Shown here: positions 8,703 through 17,743 of the stretch, in pieces | Position numbering within the stretch: position 1 is the first letter of the stretch | How the letters are laid out: each line of letters opens with the position of its first letter | Assembly (NCBI GenBank): GCA_963757815.1 | Contig: CAVWSN010000033.1 | Span: forward strand, 62,001 to 126,000 | Source: JACVRW01 sp963757815 | Lineage (GTDB): Bacteria > Actinomycetota > Thermoleophilia > Solirubrobacterales > Thermoleophilaceae | Reading direction: 5' to 3' | DNA: 64,000 bases | The notes under the pieces: model-generated | Told to the model about the DNA's origin: nothing | What the model saw: only the letters and a program-made list of their open reading frames with translations | The model's database searches: none | Translations under genes and position numbers: made by a program

Positions 8703-9517
8703 CGCATTTCCAGACGATCGACGGGTTGTCGATCCGCTACGCCGAGAGCAGGGACGGCGACGATCACGCTCTCTTGCTGAGCCCGTGGCCGGAGAGCCTG
8801 TTCGCCTTCGAACCGGCGTGGGCGAGGCTCTCCGAACACACGCACCTGGTGGCGATCGACCTCCCCGGGTTCGGTCATTCCCAGCGAAACGATGGGCTGC
8901 TCTCCCCACGGGCGATGGGTGAGTTCGTCATCCGCGCCGCCGATGCATTCGGGCTCGAAAAGCCGCACGTCGTCGGTCCCGACGTCGGCACCGCCGCCTC
9001 CCTGTTCGCCGCGGCCATGTACCGCGGCCGCTTTCGCAGCCTCGTCGTCGGCAGCGGCGCCGCGGCTGTTCCGCTCCAGCTGGGCGGTGTGCTGAAGGAG
9101 TGGGTCGAAGCCCCCGACCTCGAGGCCTACCGCAGCGCCGACCCGCGGCAGATCGTCGCGGGCGCACTAAGCAACATCGGGCGCTACGACCTTCCCGACC
9201 ACGTCCGCGAGGACTACCTCTCCGCCTACGAGGGCGACCGCTTCGTCGAGTCGATGCGCTACGTGCGGGCCTACCCGACCGAGCTACCGATCCTCCGCGA
9301 TCTGCTGCCGGAGATCCAGACACCGGTGCAGATCATCGCCGGCGCGCGAGACCCCGCGGTACCACCCGGCAACGCCGAATTTCTCCACGAGAGGCTGCCC
9401 AACAGCAAGCTCGACGTCATCGACACAGGGCACTTCACGTGGGAGGACAGCGCCGACGACTACGCGGCGCTCGTAACCAGCTGGTGGGGCGGCGGCTACG
9501 CCGCCACGACTAACTAA
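8672..9517 (+). CDS. alpha/beta hydrolase with Asp nucleophile (epoxide hydrolase/haloalkane dehalogenase type)
   Basis: A 281-residue alpha/beta hydrolase with a GTG start at 8672. The oxyanion segment LSPWPE and the strand AIDLPGFGHS precede the nucleophile elbow VGPDVG, which places Asp104 where esterases have Ser. His254 in DTGHFTWED completes the triad. An Asp nucleophile is characteristic of epoxide hydrolases and haloalkane dehalogenases. The substrate is unknown. The neighbour 12 bases downstream encodes a small alpha/beta-barrel-type protein, and the two probably form an operon under leader repeat B. Confidence 0.75.
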   Translation: MTTWLNGAIQTHFQTIDGLSIRYAESRDGDDHALLLSPWPESLFAFEPAWARLSEHTHLVAIDLPGFGHSQRNDGLLSPRAMGEFVIRAADAFGLEKPHVVGPDVGTAASLFAAAMYRGRFRSLVVGSGAAAVPLQLGGVLKEWVEAPDLEAYRSADPRQIVAGALSNIGRYDLPDHVREDYLSAYEGDRFVESMRYVRAYPTELPILRDLLPEIQTPVQIIAGARDPAVPPGNAEFLHERLPNSKLDVIDTGHFTWEDSADDYAALVTSWWGGGYAATTN

Positions 9518-9529
9518 AGGAGTCCAGAG

Positions 9530-9805
9530 ATGGCAGTCGCAGTGACAATCGACATCGCCCGCGGGACCGTGCCGCAGTACGAGCAGGTCATCGCCGAGGT
9601 CTTCCCCGAAGGCAAGCTCCCCGAGGGCTGGCTATTGCACGTCGCCGGCCCGACCGAGAGCGGTTGGCGAGTGGTGAACGTAGTGGAGTCGCAGGAGCAG
9701 TTCGAGGAATTCGCGCGCGAGCGGCTCCTGCCCGCCACCCAACGAGTAGGGGACCCAACACCAGAGGTCGCGTACTTCCCCGTCCACAACCTGGTCCGCA
9801 ACTGA
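9530..9805 (+). CDS. small dimeric alpha/beta-barrel-type protein of unknown function
   Basis: A 91-residue protein with a strong ribosome site (AAAGGAG, 8 bases before ATG 9530). The pattern of short strands and helices (VAVTIDIARGTVPQYEQVIA, then WLLHVAGPTESGWRVVNVVE) resembles ABM- or antibiotic-monooxygenase-like ferredoxin folds found next to small hydrolases and oxidoreductases. There are no cofactor residues to name. Its position 12 bases after the hydrolase suggests a shared transcript. Confidence 0.65.
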   Translation: MAVAVTIDIARGTVPQYEQVIAEVFPEGKLPEGWLLHVAGPTESGWRVVNVVESQEQFEEFARERLLPATQRVGDPTPEVAYFPVHNLVRN

Positions 9806-9827
9806 AGCCTCTGCGAGAGGTGACCCG

Positions 9828-10514
9828 ATGTTCGGCCTTGATGAGACGATCGCGGAATCCGCCGGTGGCGCTTCGATCTGGGTCGTCCTCGCGGTCGCGG
9901 TTCTTCTCGGACTACGTCATGCGACCGACCCGGATCACCTTGTCGCCGTAACGACCCTGGTTGCGAGCGGACGGGAGCGCGCAGCTCGTCGCGCCGGTGA
10001 GCTCGGTCTTGCCTGGGGCCTTGGCCATGCGGCGACGCTGTTCGCCTTCGGGCTTCCCATCCTCCTCCTCGACAGCGTTCTTCCGGAACCGGTTCAGCAG
10101 GCGGCGGAGACGGCTATCGGATTCGTCATCGTCTACCTCGCCCTCCGCCTCCTCGGCCGCTGGCGCCGTGGTGAGCTTCGCTTCCATGCGCACCCGCAGG
10201 CGCACGGTGCGCGCACGCGCCGGGGAGCGTTCGCGATCGGGCTCGTGCACGGCATCGGCGGAAGCGCGGGCGTCGGCGTGCTCATCGTCGCGTCGGTTCG
10301 CTCTACGGGCCTCGCGGTCATTTCGCTCGCGCTCCTCGCCGTCTCCACAGCCCTCTCCATGAGCGTTGTGTCGAGCGGGTTCGGCTCGATGCTCGCCTCA
10401 CGTCCGGCCCTCACCTCTGTGGGCGCCGTTGCGCCCGCCCTGGGCGGATCAAGCCTGGTCTTCGGAGTCTGGTACGCGACAGCTGCCTGGAGCCTTGCTC
10501 CGTATCCGTTCTAG
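9828..10514 (+). CDS. NicO/UreH-type nickel/cobalt transporter
   Basis: A 228-residue membrane protein with about six hydrophobic segments. Helix 1 carries RHATDPDHLVAV, the HxxxxDH signature (His31, Asp36, His37) of NiCoT/NicO metal permeases. A His-rich loop (RFHAHPQAHGARTRR, about residues 123-137) and a second conserved motif, LVHGIGGSAGVGVL, follow. It imports Ni2+ or Co2+ into the cytoplasm. Although 44 kb from the hydrogenase genes, it is the only nickel-uptake candidate in the window and may supply that enzyme. The start is ATG 9828, behind GAGAGGTGA. Confidence 0.8.
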   Translation: MFGLDETIAESAGGASIWVVLAVAVLLGLRHATDPDHLVAVTTLVASGRERAARRAGELGLAWGLGHAATLFAFGLPILLLDSVLPEPVQQAAETAIGFVIVYLALRLLGRWRRGELRFHAHPQAHGARTRRGAFAIGLVHGIGGSAGVGVLIVASVRSTGLAVISLALLAVSTALSMSVVSSGFGSMLASRPALTSVGAVAPALGGSSLVFGVWYATAAWSLAPYPF

Positions 10515-10621
10515 GCAGACGACTGGTGCATGCGACCGGTGATCTCACGGACGCGAACGGGTGCCACGCGAGCGAACACTGGCCGCACTGCCCGAGAGAG
10601 TCCCAAAGGAGGACAGCATCC

Positions 10622-11822
10622 ATGTCAGACCACAACAACAGCCCCCGCGGCGTGGCCGAGCCGGCTATCGACATCGGCGACGGCTATGTCTTCCCCAGCC
10701 CGTCCCGGCCGGACCGGTTGGTGCTCGTCATGACCGTCTTCCCCAATGCTCAGCCGGGAGCGCTGTTCTCGGACGCCGCCAGCTACCGGTTCCGCATCCG
10801 GCCCGTGACCATCCCGGCCGGCGGCCCCGGGTCACGCTTCGAGGTCGGCACGGATGAGTACGAGATCACCTGCACGTTCGCCGCGCCCGTGACGACGGAC
10901 GGCGCCGAGAACTCTGTGCAGGAGGGCATGTGCACGCTCCCGAACGGTGTCGACGGTCTCCTTCCGGGTGAACGACGAGCAGGGCGCTGAGGCGCCCGGC
11001 GCGCGCGTCTTCGCCGGGCTGCGGATGGACCCCCTGTTCAACGACTCCACCGCGTACGTCGAAACGCTCGCGACCCGGCGGCTCGCCTTCCAGGAGAACG
11101 CCGCAAATGGGGCCGATGGATGGGACATCCTGGGCATCGTCGTCGAGCTCGACGTCGCCACGATGCTCGCGGGGGCGCCGGGAACGTTGTTCGCCGTCGC
11201 CGCGGAAACGGTCACGGTCGGCAAGTTCCCGGTGCGCCTGGAGCGGTTCGGGCGTGCCTTTGTGAAGGGCCAGATGCTCGGCGAGCTCGGAGACGACACG
11301 GTCAACCGCGACCTCGACGTCCGTGAGCTCTGGAACCAGGAAGACCCCTTCGAGCTGGCGCCGAACTACCTCGGCGCCTACCGCGCCCGGCTGAACTCCA
11401 ACCTGGTCGTCATGGACGGCATCGACGGAAAGATCGACTGGCCCCTGCAGCCGGATGGGAGCCACCCGCTGACCGAGCTGTACCTGGGCGACTACCAGGT
11501 CGTGGACGTCTCGAAGCCGTACGCCGAAGACAGCTACCTCGAGATCGAGCAGGCGCTGCTGCAGGGGCGCCCGCACGCGACCTGCGGCGGCCGGTCGCTC
11601 AACGACGACGCGGGCGACATGAATCTCACGTTCGTCATCACGGGCGGGAACGGCCCCCGCATCAGCGACGGTGTCGACCAGGCGACCGTGCGAGCCTCGG
11701 ACAGCTTCCCCTACCTGGCGCCGCCGAACCCCGACCCGGCCGCCGCCGGCAGGATCCTGGCCCCCTCAAAGGTCGCCGACCAGCTCGGCTTTCTCCAAGC
11801 AGCCGGTCTGGCGAGCCGGTGA
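10622..11822 (+). CDS. DUF4331 family protein (one-base frame break)
   Basis: Starts at ATG 10622 behind AAAGGAGGA. The first part includes IDIGDGYVFPSPSRPDRLVL and the second WDILGIVVELDVATML, then NLTFVITGGNGPRISDG, typical of DUF4331 proteins, which are large beta-rich proteins of unknown role. The frame changes once near 10944-10947 (ACGGTG). Dropping one G gives a continuous 399-residue protein ending at 11822. The next gene starts inside this stop. I read the break as a likely consensus insertion rather than decay. Confidence 0.7.
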
Positions 11823-12839
11823 TGGCGGACAGCGGGCCTGTCACGACGGCGGGGGTGATCGCCATCGGGAACCTCGAGGCGCGGATCGACGGCCAAGTCA
11901 CTCGAGCGACGGACGGACGGCTCACCGTCGGCGAGCGCGCCGAGCTGGTGGAGCTGACTCGCGTTACGGGGCCAGGTGCTGGGCTGCATTGCCGACGCCG
12001 AACGGGCCGCGGCGATGGCGGACGAGCTCGTCGCCCAGGTGCCGAGCGACGCCCGGTCCTTCCTGGCGCGCGCCAGGATGAGGGGCGCCTTCCACCGGTT
12101 CGCGTCGGCCCTGACCGACCTCGACACCGCGGCTGCCTTGGGGGGCGACCGCGTGGACCTCGATGCGGAGCGCGCCGCGATCTTTCAGGCGCTGGGGCGC
12201 TACGAGGAGTCGCTCGCGATCCGTCGACTGGCCCGTGACCGTCGTGCTGACTTCAGCGCGCTGGCAGCCCTCGCAGGGGTCTACGGCGAGCGCGGGGAGA
12301 TGGACGAGGCGGAGCGCTGGTTCGAGGCGGCGACCCGTTGCTACCGCGGCACCTCGCCGTTTCCGCTGGCGGTGCTGGAGTTCCAGCGCGGCAAGCTGTG
12401 GATGGAGCGCGACGGTCTCCGCCGCGCCCGCGCCTGGTTCGATGCGGCGGTCCGCCGACTGCCGGCCTACGTCCCCGCGCAGGGTCACCTCGCCGAGCTC
12501 GACGCTGCGCTCGGGGAGACCGCGCTAGCCATCGCCCGCCTTCGGCCGCTGGCGCTCGCGTCCGACGATCCCGATTACGCGACGCAGCTGGCCCGCATCC
12601 TGAGCGACGCCGGCCAAACCGAGGAGGCGCACGCCTGGCGTCGCAAGGCCGCAGCGCGCTATGACGAACTACTCGCGCGTCACCACGATGCGTTCGCCGA
12701 CCACGCCGCCGAATTCTGGCTCACGATCGGCGGCGATCACGAGCGAGCGCTCAAGCTCGCGCTGCAGAATCTCTCCCTCCGCCACACCCATCGCGCCCGC
12801 GCGCTCGTGCGCCGCTCAAGCGTCCACCAGCCGGGCTAG
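11822..12839 (+). CDS. TPR-repeat protein coupled to the DUF4331 gene (one-base frame break)
   Basis: ATG 11822 overlaps the stop of the DUF4331 gene (TGATG). Corrected for one extra base near 11961-11966, the protein has about 338 residues and consists largely of tetratricopeptide-like helix pairs (for example AERWFEAATRCYRG, LAVLEFQRGKLWMERDGLRR and ALASDDPDYATQLARILSDA). TPR proteins scaffold complexes. The overlap with the DUF4331 gene suggests the two products act together. No signal peptide is evident. Confidence 0.65.
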
Positions 12840-12937
12840 CGAGCGCAGGGGATGTCGCGCGGGATGTCCGGGTCCGGCCCGGCTCGTTCGAATGCACGCC
12901 GTGCTCGAGATGCGGTGGCTCGGGCTCCGGGCCCTCG

Positions 12938-13303
12938 TGGGAGGACGTGGCCATCGAGGAGCGCGCCCACACGGGCGCGACGCCGGGCGGCGCGCCGCCG
13001 GCGCGCTGCTCGACCGGGCGCAACGCCCGACGGCGCTGATCGCAATGAGCGACGAGCTCGCCATCGGCGCGCCGCTGGCCGCCGAGGTTCGTGGGATCGC
13101 CGTGCCGCGCGAGCTGAGCATCCTCGGCTTCGACGACACGGCCGCCGCCCCTGAGGCCCGCCCGCCACTCACCACGATCGCTCAGCCACATCGCGAGAAG
13201 GGGGAGGCTGCTGCTCCACCCTGAGGACGAGCCCGTCGACCTCCGGTTCCCAACCGAGCTCGTCGTCCGGGGCTCGACCGCGCCCCCGCCCGCATCGCCA
13301 TAG
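12938..13303 (+). pseudogene. C-terminal remnant of a LacI-family regulator
   Basis: Residues rejoined over two or three frames (WEDVAIEERAH, then GALLDRAQRPTALIAMSDEL, ELSILGFDDTAAAPEARPPL, IAQPHREKG and FPTELVVRGSTAP, ending at TAG 13301) match the last third of LacI-family sugar-responsive repressors. The DNA-binding domain and the first roughly 200 residues are absent between the TPR gene and 12938. The gene is therefore truncated at the 5' end, as well as frameshifted near 12985 and 13200. It cannot encode a functional repressor. Confidence 0.65.
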
Positions 13304-13324
13304 AGCGGCCAACGTGGGCCCGGG

Positions 13325-14323
13325 TCAGGCGCGCACGTAGGCCAGGGCGTGGACCTCGGTGAGCTTGTCGCCCCTGAGGGCGCACGCGCCCCAGGTCTCG
13401 CCTCGATCGCCACTCTGCCAAATCTGCCCGTCCGCGAGCCCGGCAAAGAGGCGCTCGTCCGCCGCTACGAGCGCGTACGGCATCGCCGGCAGGGGGTCGG
13501 GAAGCCCGCCGCCGAGCGGCCGCCAGCCGCCGTCTTCGCGCCGGTAGATGCGGGCCTGCGGGTCGCCGCCGCCGTGGGCGGAGTAGGGGCCCGTGCTCGC
13601 CGAGAGGTACCAAAGATCAGGGTCGGCGGGATCAACCGCCACCGACCAGGTGTAGTTGCGGTCGCGGCCTTCGTTGGCCGGCCGCCATGTCTCGCCGGCG
13701 TCCTCGCTCCACGCCGCGCCGTCGCCCCCTGCTTCGTAGCCGCGGCCCTCGATGTGAGGGTGCCACGCGAGCGAGTGGACGTCACGGGCGGCGCCCGGGG
13801 GGTGGTCGTGCCAGGACGCGCCGCCGTCGGTCGAGCGCATCAGGCCGCCGAGCTCGATCCCGACCAGGATCAAATCGGCGTCGTGTGGGCTCGGCGCGAT
13901 CCAGCGGACATGTGAGGTCCACGGTCGCGGCGGAAAGCTCCATGTCGGACGCGACGGGAGCTCCTGCAGCGCCTCGAGCTCCCGCCAGCTGCGGCCGCCA
14001 TCCTGGCTGACGAACAGAGCGCTCGGTTCGGTGCCGGCGTAGACGGCGCCGTCGACCGCACTGACGGCGAGCGAGAAGACTCCCGGCTGCGGGAGCGAGC
14101 AGTCAATCCAGGTGCGACCCCCATCGTCCGTCCGGCGTACCCCGCCCTCGCGCAGCCCCGCGTAGACGCGCTCGGGGTTCCGCGGGTCGACGGCCAGGCA
14201 CTGGGCGCCGCTTCCGGACAGCGAGAGTGCGACGGTCCACTCCCCGTTTCCCTCGTCCAACCGCGCGATGCCGTCGCCGGTCGCGGCATACAGGCGGGCG
14301 CTTGTCGGATGCTGTGGAACCAC
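13325..14323 (-). CDS. BNR/Asp-box beta-propeller protein (sialidase- or sortilin-like fold)
   Basis: A 332-residue protein built of repeats of the Asp-box type S-x-D-x-G-x-x-W, for example RTDDGGRTW, SQDGGRSW, STDGGASW, SEDAGETW and SGDRGETW. This is the signature of the six- or seven-bladed propellers seen in sialidases and photosystem-assembly/YCF48-like or sortilin VPS10 domains. No signal peptide and no sialidase catalytic triad are apparent, so an enzyme role is unlikely. It is transcribed away from the 2-oxoacid dehydrogenase operon. Confidence 0.7.
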   Translation of the reverse strand: MVPQHPTSARLYAATGDGIARLDEGNGEWTVALSLSGSGAQCLAVDPRNPERVYAGLREGGVRRTDDGGRTWIDCSLPQPGVFSLAVSAVDGAVYAGTEPSALFVSQDGGRSWRELEALQELPSRPTWSFPPRPWTSHVRWIAPSPHDADLILVGIELGGLMRSTDGGASWHDHPPGAARDVHSLAWHPHIEGRGYEAGGDGAAWSEDAGETWRPANEGRDRNYTWSVAVDPADPDLWYLSASTGPYSAHGGGDPQARIYRREDGGWRPLGGGLPDPLPAMPYALVAADERLFAGLADGQIWQSGDRGETWGACALRGDKLTEVHALAYVRA

Positions 14324-14406
14324 GGCCCGGTGTGCTCCAGGCTACGCAGGTCATGAGTCGGCCCACTTTGGGGTAAACCGGACGGAGACAACCCGGAGGT
14401 GACGAC

Positions 14407-15468
14407 GTGGCGATACCGGCAGCGCGACGGGCCGGCCCCGACCACGGAGCAGGTGGGCCGGAGTCCCTGACCGCCGATGACCGGCGGGCGCTGATTCGCT
14501 TCATGCTCCTCATGCGCGCGACCGAGGCTCGCGCGCTCACGCTGTATCGGCAGGGGAAGGTGCCCGGATCCTTCTACGACGGGCGCGGCCAGGAGGCAAC
14601 CGCCGTGGGCTCGGCGTTCGCGCTCGGGCCGCGAGACCGCGCATGCATCCTGCACCGCGACCTCGGCGCGCACCTCATCCGCGGAGTCACGCCGGGCCGG
14701 GTGCTCGCGCAGATGATGGGCCGCGCGGGAGGGCTGACGGGCGGCAAGGACGGCAACATGCATTTCGCCGATCAGCGACTCGGGTGCGTCCAGATGGTGT
14801 CGATGCTTCCCGACATGGCGCTCGTGGCGTGTGGGCTCGCCATCGCCTTCCAGATGCGAGACGAGCCGCGCGTCGCGATGACCTGGTTCGGGGACGGAGC
14901 CACGGCGAACGGGCAGTGGCACGAGGCGATGAACGTCGCGGGCATCCGGAAGCTGCCCGTGGTGTTCGTGCTCGAGAACAACCAGTGGGCCTACTCGACG
15001 CCCAACCCGCGCGAGTTCGCGGTGGACCCGGTCGAGCGCGCGGGCGGCTATGGCTTTCCCGGGGTGAAGGTGGACGGCAACGACGTCGAGGCGGTCTTCG
15101 GCGCCGCTGCCGAGGCCTGCGATCGGGCTCGGAGCGGTGGCGGCCCGACCCTGATCGAGGCGGAGACGATGCGCATGCACGGACACGGAGCGCACGACGA
15201 CATGAGCTACGTGCCGGCGGAGATGTTCGAGGAGTGGGAGGCACGGGACCCGATCCGCCGCTACGAGGAGCGGCTGGTCGCCGACGGGATCGACGTCGAG
15301 CCGATTCGTGCCTCGGTCGAGGAGGAGCTGGAGCGCGAAACGGCCTGGGCGCTCGACCAGCCAATGCCGGACCCGGACATCGCGACAGCCGGCGTGTTCG
15401 CAGAGTCGGACCCGGAGCTTGGGGACGGACAGGCGCCGTGGTCCCGGTGGCAGGGCGACCATGCCTGA
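14407..15468 (+). CDS. 2-oxoacid (pyruvate/acetoin-type) dehydrogenase E1 alpha subunit
   Basis: A 353-residue thiamine-diphosphate enzyme subunit. GGAGG lies 7 bases before the GTG at 14407. The ThDP-binding GDG motif (GDGATANGQWHEAMNVA, about residues 162-178) ends near Asn191-Asn192, and HRDLGAHLIRGV and MRMHGHGAHDD are typical of E1 alpha. With E1 beta it decarboxylates a 2-oxoacid and acylates the E2 lipoyl group. The operon E1alpha-E1beta-E2 lacks E3. The variable E1 alpha features and small size fit acetoin or pyruvate dehydrogenases; the substrate is not resolved. Confidence 0.85.
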   Translation: MAIPAARRAGPDHGAGGPESLTADDRRALIRFMLLMRATEARALTLYRQGKVPGSFYDGRGQEATAVGSAFALGPRDRACILHRDLGAHLIRGVTPGRVLAQMMGRAGGLTGGKDGNMHFADQRLGCVQMVSMLPDMALVACGLAIAFQMRDEPRVAMTWFGDGATANGQWHEAMNVAGIRKLPVVFVLENNQWAYSTPNPREFAVDPVERAGGYGFPGVKVDGNDVEAVFGAAAEACDRARSGGGPTLIEAETMRMHGHGAHDDMSYVPAEMFEEWEARDPIRRYEERLVADGIDVEPIRASVEEELERETAWALDQPMPDPDIATAGVFAESDPELGDGQAPWSRWQGDHA

Positions 15469-16429
15469 GCTCACGTACCTGCAGGCGATCTCCGACGGGC
15501 TCCGCGAGGAAATGCGCGCCGACGACTCGGTGTTCTGCCTGGGCGAGGACATCGGAGCCTTCGGAGGCGCCTTCAAGGTGACCGCCGGGTTCCTCGAGGA
15601 GTTCGGAGCCGATCGCGTCTGGGACACGCCGCTAGCCGAGAACGCCATCATCGGCACGGCGGTCGGCGCCGCCGTCGAGGGGCTCAGGCCGGTGTGCGAG
15701 ATGCAGTTCGCGGACTTCATCTCGTGCGGCTTCGACCAGCTCGTGAACGTCGCTGCGAAGCTGCACTACCGCCAGGGCCTCGCGGTGCCGATCACCGTGC
15801 GCCTGCCCTCCGGCGGCGGGTTCTCCGGGGGTCCGTTCCACTCCCAGAACCCCGAGGCGTGGTTCCTCCAGGCGCCCGGGCTCAAGGTGGTTGCTCCCGC
15901 CACGCCCGAGGATGCGAAGGGCTTGATCGCAGCCGCCATCCGGGACCCGAACCCGGTGGTGTACATGGAGCACAAGCATCTCTACCGGCGGTCCAAGGGT
16001 GAGGTGCCGGAGGGACGCTACGAGACCCCCCTCGGGGAGGCGCGCCTGGCACGCGCCGGCGATGACCTCAGCGTGATCACCTACGGCGCGATGGTGCTGA
16101 CCGCGCTCGAGGCCACCGAGGATCTGGACGGCGCCTCGATCGAGGTGCTCGACCTGCGGTCGCTCTACCCCTTCGACCGCGAGGCGGTCCTGCGCAGCAC
16201 TCGCAAGACGAGCAAGGTGGTCCTCGTCCAGGAGGCCACGCGCTCCTGTGGGGTGGCCGCGGAGATAGCGGCGCTGATCGCCGAGGAGGCCTTTGAGGAC
16301 CTCGACGGTCCCGTCGTGCGCGTCACCACGCCCGACGTGCCGATCCCGTTCAGCCCGCCGCTCGAACGCGCCGTGCTGCCGCAGGTCGAGGACGTGAAGG
16401 AGGCGTGCCGTGAGCTCCTCGCCTACTAG
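15461..16429 (+). CDS. 2-oxoacid dehydrogenase E1 beta subunit
   Basis: A 322-residue transketolase-like subunit starting at ATG 15461, eight bases inside the E1 alpha gene. Characteristic segments are GEDIGAFGGAFKVT, RVWDTPLAENAIIGTAVGAA, PVCEMQFADFI and PGLKVVAPATPEDAKGLI. It pairs with E1 alpha to form the ThDP-dependent decarboxylase. The tight overlap on both sides (E1 alpha upstream, E2 downstream) ensures balanced expression of the complex. Confidence 0.87.
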   Translation: MPELTYLQAISDGLREEMRADDSVFCLGEDIGAFGGAFKVTAGFLEEFGADRVWDTPLAENAIIGTAVGAAVEGLRPVCEMQFADFISCGFDQLVNVAAKLHYRQGLAVPITVRLPSGGGFSGGPFHSQNPEAWFLQAPGLKVVAPATPEDAKGLIAAAIRDPNPVVYMEHKHLYRRSKGEVPEGRYETPLGEARLARAGDDLSVITYGAMVLTALEATEDLDGASIEVLDLRSLYPFDREAVLRSTRKTSKVVLVQEATRSCGVAAEIAALIAEEAFEDLDGPVVRVTTPDVPIPFSPPLERAVLPQVEDVKEACRELLAY

Positions 16430-16439
16430 CAGCGGGTTG

Positions 16440-17655
16440 ATGGACGTCACGATGCCCCAGATGGGGGTGTCGATCGCCGAGGGCACGGTGATCGAGTGGA
16501 AGAAGCAGCCCGGCGACGAGGTCGAGGCGGACGAGCCGATCGTGGAGATCTCGACCGACAAGGCCGAGAGCGAGGTGCCGGCCCCCGCCACCGGGCGGCT
16601 GAAGGAGGTGCTCGTCGAGGCCGGCGAGACCGTCGACGTCGGCACCGTGATCGCGCGGATCGAGACGGGTGCAGCGGCTCCGCCGACTCCGGCCGGCGGC
16701 GACGGCCAGGCGTCGGCCGGCGGCGACCGCCAGGCATCGGTCGACGGCGGGAACGGGGGCGAGCCGACCGTCACGCCGGTCGTGCGGCGCATGGCGGAGA
16801 AGCACGATCTCGATCTGTCGCGAATCGAGGGGACCGGGCGCCGCGGGAGGGTGACGAAGAAGGACGTGGTCGCCTACCTGCGTGAGCGGGGCGAGTCCGC
16901 GGCCGAGCCACGCGAGCGTGCTGAGCCGGTGCTCCACATGGAATCCCCCTATCGCGAGGAGGCGCCGCCGGCAGCCGGCGGCGGCGGAGGCGGCGCCGGG
17001 CGCCCGGGAGCTCTCGGTGATGCGCAAGCGCATCGCGGAGCACATGGTGCGTTCGCTGCGCACGGCCGCGCACTGCACCACGATCGTCGAGGCGGACATG
17101 AGCCGGATCGAGGCCGCGCGCGGCCGGCGCTCCTACCTGCCCTTCGTCGCGCGCGCGACGATCATCGCCCTGCGCGAGCACCCAAATCTGAACGCGACCC
17201 TCGACGGCGACATGCTGACCGTGCACAACGAGGTGCACCTGGGAATCGCCGTTTCGCTCGGCGAGGACGGTCTGGTGGTCCCCGTGATCCGCGACGCCCA
17301 CGAGCTCTCGCACGAGGGCCTCGCCGCGCGCATCAAGGACGTGGCGGAACGCGCGCGCAGCAAGCGGCTCTCGCCCGACGAGCTGCGCGGAGGCACCTTC
17401 ACGATCACGAACCCGGGGGCTTTCGGCGCGGTGCTCGCGACGCCGATAATCAACCAGCCTCAGGTGGCGATCCTGGATCTGGAGGCGGTGGTGAAGCGTC
17501 CGGTGGTGGTCACGGACGCCGACGGCCACGACAGCATCGCGATCCGGCCGATGAGCTACCTCTGCATGTCGTGGGACCATCGCGCCCTCGACGGCGCACT
17601 GGCCGCGCAGTTCCTGAGCACGCTCAAGCGCGTGGTGGAGGGCTGGCAGGGCTGA
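16440..17655 (+). CDS. dihydrolipoamide acyltransferase E2 component (one-base frame break)
   Basis: Domains in order: an N-terminal lipoyl domain (MDVTMPQMG, lipoyl-lysine Lys41 in STDKAESE), a Gly/Pro linker, a peripheral-subunit-binding domain (TPVVRRMAEKHDLDLSRIEG, about residues 112-131 of a domain spanning 110-148) and the catalytic domain ending in SWDHRALDG, with active-site His about residue 380. The frame changes once between about 16940 and 17000, in a run of GGC repeats; removing one base gives 404 residues. A GTG at 16410 inside the E1 beta gene is an alternative start. E2 transfers the acyl group from E1 to CoA. Confidence 0.8.
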
Positions 17656-17701
17656 GGCGGGCCGGGCCGGGGGCCGGGCTCCCGTGTCGCGGGGCTCCCG
17701 G

Positions 17702-17743
17702 CATGAACATGCAGTACCATGCATATTCATGCAAGAACGTGCA
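17702..17743 (+). promoter_or_regulatory. 10-bp-period CATGCA array over the DeoR gene start
   Basis: The hexamer CATGCA occurs at 17708-17713, 17718-17723 and 17728-17733, followed by CGTGCA at 17738-17743 and preceded by GCATGA at 17702. The repeats are spaced exactly 10 bases, about one DNA helix turn, so the same groove face is presented repeatedly. The array overlaps the ATG at 17729, which places it well for autoregulation by the DeoR protein encoded there. The binding role is inferred. Confidence 0.55.

Noticed and set aside
13325..14323. Sialidase activity for the Asp-box protein
   Set aside because: Asp-boxes are present but no Arg triad, catalytic Tyr/Glu pair or signal peptide is visible.
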